This document shows, one piece after another, positions 18,204 to 25,270 of a stretch of 64,000 nt of DNA (within the stretch, counting starts at the first letter, position 1; every line of letters starts with the position of its first letter). Position numbers and translations under genes: made by a program. Under the pieces are notes generated by a model that saw only the letters and a program-made list of their open reading frames with translations, was not told the DNA's origin and searched no databases. The DNA is from Polynucleobacter sp. MWH-CaK5 (GTDB lineage: Bacteria; Pseudomonadota; Gammaproteobacteria; Burkholderiales; Burkholderiaceae), in contig NZ_CP061299.1 in NCBI RefSeq assembly GCF_018687615.1, positions 682,001 to 746,000 on the forward strand, given 5' to 3'.

Positions 18204-18632
18204 ATGAATACAAATTGTCCTTTGTGCACCTCTGATGGTGGTGAGCTAATCTGGAAAAATCACGAGTTACGTGTCATTTTGGCCAATGAGCCAGAGTTAC
18301 CTGGCTTTTGTCGTGTGATTTGGAATGAGCACGTCGCTGAGATGAGTGATTTGAGTCTCGATCAGCGCGGTCGTTTATTGCACATCATGTTCTTAATTGA
18401 AAAGACGATGCTGGAGGTCATGCAGCCCAATAAAGTGAACCTCGCTGCTTTAGGCAATATGGTGCCTCATCTTCATTGGCACATCATTCCTAGATTCAAA
18501 GAAGATGTGTTTTTTCCAGGATCTGCTTGGTCTGAGAAACAAAGAGAAAGCAATGCTGCGCATCTTCAAAAGCAGTTAGTCAAAGTTCCTGTGATGGTCA
18601 AGCGTTTGCAAGATCTTCTAGGCCACGCTTAA
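18204..18632 (+). CDS. HIT family hydrolase
   Basis: A histidine triad protein of 142 residues. The triad sits in VPHLHWHIIPRF near residues 93-104. The N-terminal CPLCTSDGGELIWKN segment has two cysteines, possibly a metal site. Proteins of the family hydrolyse or transfer nucleotide phosphates such as dinucleoside polyphosphates. It starts a three-gene run with nth (15 bases downstream) and a DUF1841 gene. The substrate is not evident. Confidence 0.9.
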   Translation: MNTNCPLCTSDGGELIWKNHELRVILANEPELPGFCRVIWNEHVAEMSDLSLDQRGRLLHIMFLIEKTMLEVMQPNKVNLAALGNMVPHLHWHIIPRFKEDVFFPGSAWSEKQRESNAAHLQKQLVKVPVMVKRLQDLLGHA

Positions 18633-18647
18633 GGTTGATAGGTTTCA

Positions 18648-19286
18648 ATGAATCCACAAAAACGCTTGGCTTTTTTTGAGGCACTGAAAAGCAACAATCC
18701 GAAGCCGACCACGGAACTTGAGTACACCACGCCTTTTGAATTATTAGCAGCTGTTTTATTGTCAGCTCAAGCAACAGATGTATCAGTCAATAAAGGTACC
18801 AGGGTTCTTTTTCCAGTAGCGAATACTCCTGAAGCAATTCATGCTCTTGGTGTTGATGGCTTGATACCTTACATTCAGCACATTGGGTTATTCAAAACCA
18901 AAGCCAAGCATTTGATAGAAACCTGTCGCCTCTTGATCGAGCGTCACGGAGGAGTGGTTCCTGAAGATAGGGAAGCTCTAGAAGCGTTGCCAGGGGTTGG
19001 CAGAAAAACAGCCAATGTCATTTTAAATACGGCGTTTGGTCATCCGACCATGGCAGTTGATACGCATATCTTCAGGGTGTCTAACAGAACTGGATTAGCG
19101 CCAGGCAAAGATGTCTTGGCTGTTGAGATGGCATTGTTAAAGCGAGTGCCTAAGGATTATCTGATTGATGCTCATCATTGGTTGATTTTGCATGGCCGCT
19201 ACACCTGCAAAGCTAGAAGCCCTGATTGTGCAAAATGCATTGTTGAGCCATTATGCTCATTCAAAGAAAAGAATTTCTCGATATGA
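18648..19286 (+). CDS. nth: Endonuclease III
   Basis: A base-excision repair DNA glycosylase/AP lyase of 212 residues for oxidised pyrimidines. The helix-hairpin-helix LPGVGRKTANVIL gives catalytic Lys120, and AVDTHIFRV gives Asp138, the same positions as in E. coli. The C-terminal iron-sulfur motif is C-x6-C-x2-C-x5-C (CKARSPDCAKCIVEPLC). The final codons overlap the start of the DUF1841 gene by ATGA, which implies translational coupling. Confidence 0.96.
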   Translation: MNPQKRLAFFEALKSNNPKPTTELEYTTPFELLAAVLLSAQATDVSVNKGTRVLFPVANTPEAIHALGVDGLIPYIQHIGLFKTKAKHLIETCRLLIERHGGVVPEDREALEALPGVGRKTANVILNTAFGHPTMAVDTHIFRVSNRTGLAPGKDVLAVEMALLKRVPKDYLIDAHHWLILHGRYTCKARSPDCAKCIVEPLCSFKEKNFSI

Positions 19287-19714
19287 GTTTGTTTAATCCC
19301 AGCAAAGAAGAAGTCAGGCAGTTTTTTTGTGAGGCCTGGGCCAAGCAGCAGCGCTCTGGCATTCTCACGCCCATGGAATCCATCGCCGCCAGATGGATGG
19401 TGGAGCATCCTGAGTATCACGGCATCTTGAGTGATCTTGAATCTGCCAAAGAGGCTGAGTACACCCCTGAAAAAGGACAAACCAATCCTTTCTTACACCT
19501 ATCCATGCACATGTCGATTACTGAGCAGGTGCAAATTGATCAGCCACCTGGTATTCGTGAAGCCAGCAAGCAATTGTCGATCAAATTAGATTCTGAGCAT
19601 GAGGCTCAGCACAAGATCATGGAATGTTTGGGGCAGGTTCTTTGGAATGCTCAAAGAGATGGAACTCCACCAGATATGGTGGTTTATGTTGAAGCCATTA
19701 AAAAATTACTTTAG
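19283..19714 (+). CDS. DUF1841 family protein
   Basis: A soluble protein of 143 residues starting MSLFNPSKEEVRQFFCEAW, characteristic of DUF1841. It continues with NPFLHLSMHMSITEQVQIDQPPGI and a C-terminal HKIMECLGQVLWNAQRDG block. It is common in betaproteobacteria and has no known function. The ATG at 19283 overlaps the nth stop codon. The frame can be extended to a start at 19253, but this would run deep into nth and is not favoured. Confidence 0.88.
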   Translation: MSLFNPSKEEVRQFFCEAWAKQQRSGILTPMESIAARWMVEHPEYHGILSDLESAKEAEYTPEKGQTNPFLHLSMHMSITEQVQIDQPPGIREASKQLSIKLDSEHEAQHKIMECLGQVLWNAQRDGTPPDMVVYVEAIKKLL

Positions 19715-19740
19715 TGTTGCCCGTCTAGCAAGTCAGGTGT

Positions 19741-20427
19741 TTAGCTAGATGACTGAAGTTTTTCTTGAGCTCTGGCCATGGCAGCCGCAATGATGGCACG
19801 CTTGCGTTCAATCTCAGATTTCTCATCTTCAGTTTTGGCATTTTCAAGATCAAGAGCCTTGGATTTATTTTTAGCCTTGAGAGCCAAGCGGCGGATATTG
19901 TCTAGTTCTTCACGTTCCAATCTCTTTTCACGAGACTCATAACGATTTCTAGCTAGATCAGCTAGCTCCTGACTCCAGGCATCCCAGCCAGTTGCTTTTC
20001 CGGTGACAGGAACCATGGTGATGCAATCAACTGGGCAGGGTGGAATGCAGAGATCACATCCAGTACACCATTCATCAATCACCACGTGCATTTGCTTTGA
20101 TGCTCCGACGATGGCATCAACTGGGCAGGCCTGAATGCAAAGCGTACAACCAATGCATGCCTTTGACTCAATCAGAGCGATTGAACGAGGGCGCTCTTCG
20201 CCATTGTGAGGATTGAGTTCTAAAACTTCTTTGTTAAGTATTTTTGCTAAACGCGCAATGCCTTCTTGTCCGCCGGGTGGGCACTGATTGTGTGGCGCTT
20301 CGCCACTAGACATGGCTTTTGCATAAGCCCTGCAGTCAGGGTAGCCACATTTGGTGCATTGAGTTTGAGGAAGTGCGGCTAATAGACGATCCGATAGGTC
20401 ATCAAGACCGTCTATGGCTTTATGCAT
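19741..20427 (-). CDS. rnfB: RnfB-type ferredoxin, stand-alone
   Basis: An iron-sulfur electron carrier of 228 residues. A four-cysteine FeS domain comes first (CTKCGYPDC with a later Cys in NQCPPGG). Two 4Fe-4S ferredoxin motifs follow, CIGCTLCIQACPVDA and CTGCDLCIPPCPVDC. The C-terminus is a long charged helical segment. The N-terminal membrane helix of the E. coli RsxB/RnfB subunit is missing, and no other rnf genes are present, so it is probably a soluble carrier rather than part of an Rnf pump. Its start overlaps the end of phaZ by 8 bases. Confidence 0.88.
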   Translation of the reverse strand: MHKAIDGLDDLSDRLLAALPQTQCTKCGYPDCRAYAKAMSSGEAPHNQCPPGGQEGIARLAKILNKEVLELNPHNGEERPRSIALIESKACIGCTLCIQACPVDAIVGASKQMHVVIDEWCTGCDLCIPPCPVDCITMVPVTGKATGWDAWSQELADLARNRYESREKRLEREELDNIRRLALKAKNKSKALDLENAKTEDEKSEIERKRAIIAAAMARAQEKLQSSS

Positions 20428-21751
20428 TCTTTGCAGCAGGTTTTCTAGCGGCTACTTTTTTAACAGCAGGTTTCTTGACTGCTTTTTGCACAACAGCTTT
20501 ACTTCCCTTGATGGCGTGTTTGCGAATGAATTGTCCTACTTCTGGGTAGACCATTTCACGCCAGCGACGTCCAGAGAAAATACCGTAGTGACCAGCACCT
20601 TTGACTTCGTAGTGCTGTTTTTTACTATCAGGAATATTTTTACATAAGCCGTGAGCAGCTTTTGTTTGACCACTACCTGAGATGTCATCCAACTCGCCTT
20701 CGATGGTCAAAAGGGCTGTGCCTTTGATGTCTTGCGGCTTAACTAACTTGCCGCCAACAAACCATTTACCAGTTGGTAAAGAGTGGTCTTGGAAAACTGT
20801 TTTGATGGTGTCTAGGTAGTAAGCTGCATCCATGTCCAACACAGCGTTGTATTCATCATAGAACTTGATATGGGCTTGAGCATCTTGCTTATCGCCCTTG
20901 ACCAAGTCTTGGAAATAATCCCAATGAGACTGAACGTGGCGATCTGGGTTCATTGCAACAAAGCCGGTGTGCTGAAGGAAGCCTGGGTACACACGACGTC
21001 CTGCACCAGCATGTGGGGGTGGTACTGTGAACACCACATTGTTTTCAAACCATTCATATGATTTGTTAGTAGCGGTTGAGTTCACCATGGTTGGGCTCTT
21101 GCGAGCATCAATCGGACCACCCATCATCGTCATGGTTCTTGGTGTTACTTCACCATTCGAAGCCATCAATGAGATAGCGCCTAATACCGGTACTGTTGGT
21201 TGGCAAACGGATAGAACGTTCAAATCTTTTGCGCCAATCTCACGGATAAAGTCTTGGATGTAATGAACGTAGTCATCCAAAGAGAAGCTGCCATCTTCAA
21301 GAGGAACTAAGCGAGCATCGACCCAATCAGTGATGTAAACCTTGTGATCTTGTAGCAATGTACGAACTGTGTCGCGCAAGAGTGTGGAGTGGTGACCTGA
21401 TAAAGGCGCCACGATTAAAACCACTGGATCTTGCTTGAGTTTTTTAATGACATTGACGTCATCAGAAAAGCGTTTAAAGCGAACTAATTTACAAAATGGT
21501 TTATCAACCACGGTAAATTCGTTGATGGCAACATTCTTGCCATGCGCCATCACTGTTTTAATTTTGAATTCTGGCTTCTCGTATTCTTTACCTAAACGGT
21601 ATAGAAGCTCATATCCAGCAGCGATTCTGGTGGCTGATGGAAGAAGTGAGAGTGGATTGCTGGGATTAACAAAGGTCTTTGCTGTTGCCTGAGCCCATGC
21701 TGTCAAAGGTTGAAGCAAGGCTTTTTGGAACTCTTGATATTGATACAGCAT
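20420..21751 (-). CDS. phaZ: Intracellular polyhydroxyalkanoate depolymerase (PhaZ1 type)
   Basis: An enzyme of 443 residues that mobilises PHB granules. The alpha/beta-hydrolase core has Cys183 in SVCQPTVP in place of the usual serine, with Asp355 (EGELDD) and His388 (GAGHYG), exactly the triad positions known for Ralstonia PhaZa1. The last 30 or so residues form a Lys/Ala/Pro-rich tail (KKPAVKKVAARKPAAKNA) that extends past the roughly 419-residue Ralstonia enzyme and resembles histone H1-like or PhaM/PhaF tails. The downstream rnfB gene overlaps it. A TGCAATGCA dyad lies about 105 bases upstream. Confidence 0.93.
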   Translation of the reverse strand: MLYQYQEFQKALLQPLTAWAQATAKTFVNPSNPLSLLPSATRIAAGYELLYRLGKEYEKPEFKIKTVMAHGKNVAINEFTVVDKPFCKLVRFKRFSDDVNVIKKLKQDPVVLIVAPLSGHHSTLLRDTVRTLLQDHKVYITDWVDARLVPLEDGSFSLDDYVHYIQDFIREIGAKDLNVLSVCQPTVPVLGAISLMASNGEVTPRTMTMMGGPIDARKSPTMVNSTATNKSYEWFENNVVFTVPPPHAGAGRRVYPGFLQHTGFVAMNPDRHVQSHWDYFQDLVKGDKQDAQAHIKFYDEYNAVLDMDAAYYLDTIKTVFQDHSLPTGKWFVGGKLVKPQDIKGTALLTIEGELDDISGSGQTKAAHGLCKNIPDSKKQHYEVKGAGHYGIFSGRRWREMVYPEVGQFIRKHAIKGSKAVVQKAVKKPAVKKVAARKPAAKNA

Positions 21752-21856
21752 CAGTTAATCTCCCGAAATCTAAAAATGTCCAAAACGGAGTTAAGGACTG
21801 GTGTGCCATTAGGCACTTTTTACATTAGCTAGATTATCCCTAAAAATATCAATTTG

Positions 21857-21865
21857 TGCAATGCA
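21857..21865 (-). promoter_or_regulatory. Possible PhaR-like operator upstream of phaZ
   Basis: TGCA-A-TGCA forms a perfect dyad inside GTGCAATGCAAC, about 105 bases upstream of the phaZ start. PHA regulators of the PhaR family bind TGC/GCA-rich dyads of this kind. The match is short and the assignment rests on the neighbouring PHA gene. Confidence 0.3.
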
Positions 21866-21896
21866 ACATTTTGATGCTGGGAGCACCAAAATGTTG
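21864..21896 (-). other. Long hairpin between the aminotransferase gene and phaZ
   Basis: CAACATTTTG at 21864-21873 pairs perfectly with CAAAATGTTG at 21887-21896, and TGC/GCA extends the stem inward after one mismatch. It lies 24 bases past the aminotransferase stop codon. No good T run follows, so it may be a weak terminator or RNA-stabilising end rather than a standard terminator. Confidence 0.55.
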
Positions 21897-21919
21897 TCTA
21901 AGACATTGATTTAAAACGA

Positions 21920-23116
21920 TTATAAAACTGAGGCAATCGCTTTGGCCACGCCATCAATATTCTTGCTATTGAGGGCTGCAACGCAGATACGACCAGTAGA
22001 AACAGCATAAATGCCGTATTCCTCACGTAGACGATCCACCTGATCTGATGTCAAACCAGAGTAGGAGAACATGCCTCTTTGGTCGTTAACGAAGCCAAAA
22101 TCACGTTTTGCACCAGCTTGGGCCAATTTGGTCACCAAAGAATTGCGCATTAATTTGATGCGATCGCGCATTTCTGCCAACTCTTGCTCCCACATGGCGC
22201 ATAGTTCTGGGGTATTTAGGACCGTAGCAACCACCGTACCACCATGAATTGCTGGGTTGGAGTAGTTAGTGCGAATCACACGCTTTAACTGTGACATCAC
22301 GCGTGTGGACTCATCTTTGCTCTCAGTAACAATCGATAGGGCACCAACGCGCTCACCGTACAAAGAGAAAGACTTTGAGAATGAGCTAGAAACAAAGAAG
22401 CAAAGGCCTGATTCAGCAAATAGGCGAACCGCAGCACCATCTTCATCAATATTGTCTGCAAAACCTTGATAAGCCATGTCCAAGAAAGGAATCAATTGCT
22501 TGGCTTTGCAAATTTGCACAATTTGCTTCCATTGATCCACAGACATGTCCGCGCCCGTTGGGTTATGGCAGCAGGCGTGCAATAAAACCACTGATTTGGC
22601 TGGAAGAGCCTCTAAAGACTTAACCATGCCTGTAAAGTTCACGCCACGTGTTTCAGGGTCGTAATAGGTATAGTTTTGAACAGGGAAGCCAGCGTTTTCA
22701 AAGATGCCGCGATGATTTTCCCAGCTTGGATCGCTGATAGCCACCACAGCATTAGGCTCTAAGCGCTTGATAAAGTCAGCGCCAATCTTGAGGGCACCTG
22801 TACCGCCAACTGCCTGGGCAGTTACGACACGACCAGAGGTCAAAATCGCAGAATCTTTACCAAACAAGAGGTTTTGTACCCCTTGGTTATAAGCTGCAAT
22901 ACCTTCAATGGCTAAATAGCCACGGGCGGCAGATTTTTCCATCATGATCTTTTCTGCAGCCTGTACGGCACGCAATAATGGGATCTTTCCATCATCGGTG
23001 AAATACACGCCAACCCCAAGGTTTACCTTGGTTGCACGGCTGTCAGAGTTATAGGCTTCATTGAGGCCAAGAATGGGGTCACGGGGGGCAAGTTCGACGT
23101 TTGAAAAGAGGCTCAT
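21920..23116 (-). CDS. tyrB: Aromatic/aspartate aminotransferase, class I
   Basis: A PLP enzyme of 398 residues from the TyrB/AspC group. It begins MSLFSNVELAPRDPILGLNEAYNSD, and shows LHACCHNPTGADMSVDQW, DMAYQGFADN and the PLP lysine in SSSFSKSFSLYGERVGALS. The family transfers amino groups between glutamate and tyrosine, phenylalanine or aspartate; sequence alone does not decide the preference. The ATG at 23116 matches the family N-terminus; an upstream ATG at 23146 would overlap uvrB. uvrB starts divergently only 10 bases away. Confidence 0.9.
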   Translation of the reverse strand: MSLFSNVELAPRDPILGLNEAYNSDSRATKVNLGVGVYFTDDGKIPLLRAVQAAEKIMMEKSAARGYLAIEGIAAYNQGVQNLLFGKDSAILTSGRVVTAQAVGGTGALKIGADFIKRLEPNAVVAISDPSWENHRGIFENAGFPVQNYTYYDPETRGVNFTGMVKSLEALPAKSVVLLHACCHNPTGADMSVDQWKQIVQICKAKQLIPFLDMAYQGFADNIDEDGAAVRLFAESGLCFFVSSSFSKSFSLYGERVGALSIVTESKDESTRVMSQLKRVIRTNYSNPAIHGGTVVATVLNTPELCAMWEQELAEMRDRIKLMRNSLVTKLAQAGAKRDFGFVNDQRGMFSYSGLTSDQVDRLREEYGIYAVSTGRICVAALNSKNIDGVAKAIASVL

Positions 23117-23126
23117 AGTATGAAAT

Positions 23127-25268
23127 ATGTCAGAAAGTTCAAGCAAGCCTAGAATGATAGCCGAGATGCCAAAAAAGACAGAAAAAAAATCAGAAATTCA
23201 GACTGAAAGCCCTCCAGAAAACATCATTCGTTTTCCGGGTTCCCCCTTCCTGCTTCACCAGCCATTTCCACCCGCTGGAGATCAGCCTGAGGCCATTGCT
23301 CAGTTGGTGGAGGGGATTGAGGATGGCTTGATTTACCAAACTCTTTTGGGTGTTACTGGTTCAGGTAAGACCTACACCATGGCCAATACGATTGCGCGCT
23401 TGGGTCGTCCGGCCATTATTTTTGCTCCTAATAAAACACTCGCAGCTCAGCTATACAGTGAGTTCAGAGAATTTTTTCCGCAAAATGCCGTTGAGTATTT
23501 TGTTAGTTACTACGACTATTACCAGCCTGAAGCGTATGTACCGACCAGAGATCTTTTCATTGAAAAAGATTCTTCGATCAATGAGCACATTGAGCAAATG
23601 CGATTGTCAGCCACCAAGAGTCTTTTAGAAAGACGTGACACGATCATCGTTTCAACTGTTTCTGCCATTTACGGTATTGGTAATCCGGGTGATTACCATC
23701 AAATGGTTTTGACTGTTCGTCAGGGAGATAAGTTAACTCAGCGCGACATCGTGACACGCTTGATAGCGATGCAGTACGAGCGCAATGACGTAGATTTTTC
23801 AAGGGGTACCTTCCGAGTTCGAGGCGATACCATCGACGTGTTCCCAGCGGAACACAATGAGCTGGCGGTGCGGATTGATTTGTTTGATGACACGGTGGAC
23901 AGTCTTCAATTTTTTGATCCATTGACCGGCAGAATTCGTCAACGCATTCCACGCTTCACGATTTATCCAGGCTCGCACTATGTGACCCCTCGTGAAACTG
24001 TCTTGCGAGCGATTGAAACCATCAAAGCAGAATTGCGTGAACGGTTGGATTTCTACATCAAAGAAGGTAAGTTGGTGGAAGCTCAGCGTTTAGAGCAGCG
24101 CACACGTTTTGATCTTGAAATGTTATCTGAGTTGGGTTTCTGTAAAGGCATTGAAAACTACTCAAGACATTTGTCGGGCGCCAAGCCAGGCGAAGCACCG
24201 CCAACATTGGTTGATTACTTGCCGCCAGATGCGCTGATGTTCTTAGATGAGAGCCACGTTCTGATAGGTCAATTGAACGGTATGTATAACGGCGATAAAG
24301 CTCGTAAATCAACCTTGGTTGATTATGGCTTTCGCTTGCCATCAGCGATGGATAACAGGCCGTTGAAATTTGAAGAGTTTGAGACGAAGATGAGGCAAGT
24401 AATTTTTGTCTCAGCCACTCCGGCTGCCTATGAAGAGCAGCATGCCGATAAAGTGGTCGAGCAGGTTGTCAGGCCGACCGGTCTTGTGGATCCTTTGATT
24501 GATGTAAGACCGGCTTCCACTCAAGTTGATGATGTGCTGAGCGAGATACATGCACGCATCAAAGTGGGTGAGCGCGTGTTGATCACGACTTTAACGAAAC
24601 GCATGTCAGAGCAGTTGACTGATTTCATGTCAGATAACGGTATCAAGGTGCGCTACTTACACTCTGATATTGATACTGTTGAGCGTGTAGAAATATTAAG
24701 AGATTTACGTCTGGGTGTTTTCGATGTATTGATTGGTATCAACCTCTTGCGCGAGGGCTTGGATATTCCAGAAGTTTCTTTGGTGGCGATTTTGGATGCT
24801 GACAAAGAAGGCTTCTTGCGTTCAGAAAGAAGTTTGATCCAAACGATTGGTCGAGCGGCCAGAAACGTGAACGGTAAAGCGATTTTGTACGCTGACAAGA
24901 TGACCGATTCAATGAAAAAGGCCATCGGTGAAACTGAGCGCCGAAGAGCCAAGCAAACTGAGTTCAATCAATTGCATGGCATCACGCCTAAAGGGGTTGT
25001 GAAGCGAATCAAAGATATCATTGATGGCGTTTATGACGTTGATGAGAAGCGTCAAGAGCTAAAATATGAACAAGAAAAAGCTCACTATGAAGATATGAGC
25101 GAAAAGCAGTTGGCCAAAGAAATAAAGCAGCTAGAAAAGATGATGGTTGATCACGCAAAGAACCTTGAGTTTGAGAAGGCTGCGCAAACAAGAGATCAGC
25201 TATTGAAGTTGAAGGCGATGGTTTTTGGCGCTGAGTTACACGACACAATTCAATTGAATGGAAATTAG
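23127..25268 (+). CDS. uvrB: UvrABC excinuclease subunit B
   Basis: A nucleotide excision repair protein of 713 residues that verifies damage after UvrA loading. Walker A GVTGSGKT is at residues 75-82. The beta-hairpin YYDYYQPEAYVP, the helicase motifs (SDIDTVERVEILRDLR, IQTIGRAARN) and a C-terminal UVR domain (LEKMMVDHAKNLEFEKAAQTRDQL) are all present. There is an N-terminal extension of about 40 residues compared with E. coli. The true start may be the ATG at 23154 or 23166, since all lack a clear ribosome site. No LexA-type box was seen in front. Confidence 0.95.
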   Translation: MSESSSKPRMIAEMPKKTEKKSEIQTESPPENIIRFPGSPFLLHQPFPPAGDQPEAIAQLVEGIEDGLIYQTLLGVTGSGKTYTMANTIARLGRPAIIFAPNKTLAAQLYSEFREFFPQNAVEYFVSYYDYYQPEAYVPTRDLFIEKDSSINEHIEQMRLSATKSLLERRDTIIVSTVSAIYGIGNPGDYHQMVLTVRQGDKLTQRDIVTRLIAMQYERNDVDFSRGTFRVRGDTIDVFPAEHNELAVRIDLFDDTVDSLQFFDPLTGRIRQRIPRFTIYPGSHYVTPRETVLRAIETIKAELRERLDFYIKEGKLVEAQRLEQRTRFDLEMLSELGFCKGIENYSRHLSGAKPGEAPPTLVDYLPPDALMFLDESHVLIGQLNGMYNGDKARKSTLVDYGFRLPSAMDNRPLKFEEFETKMRQVIFVSATPAAYEEQHADKVVEQVVRPTGLVDPLIDVRPASTQVDDVLSEIHARIKVGERVLITTLTKRMSEQLTDFMSDNGIKVRYLHSDIDTVERVEILRDLRLGVFDVLIGINLLREGLDIPEVSLVAILDADKEGFLRSERSLIQTIGRAARNVNGKAILYADKMTDSMKKAIGETERRRAKQTEFNQLHGITPKGVVKRIKDIIDGVYDVDEKRQELKYEQEKAHYEDMSEKQLAKEIKQLEKMMVDHAKNLEFEKAAQTRDQLLKLKAMVFGAELHDTIQLNGN

Positions 25269-25270
25269 GC

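Noticed and set aside
23040..23170. SOS (LexA) box near uvrB
   Set aside because: No CTGT-N8-ACAG-like sequence was found by eye in this interval.
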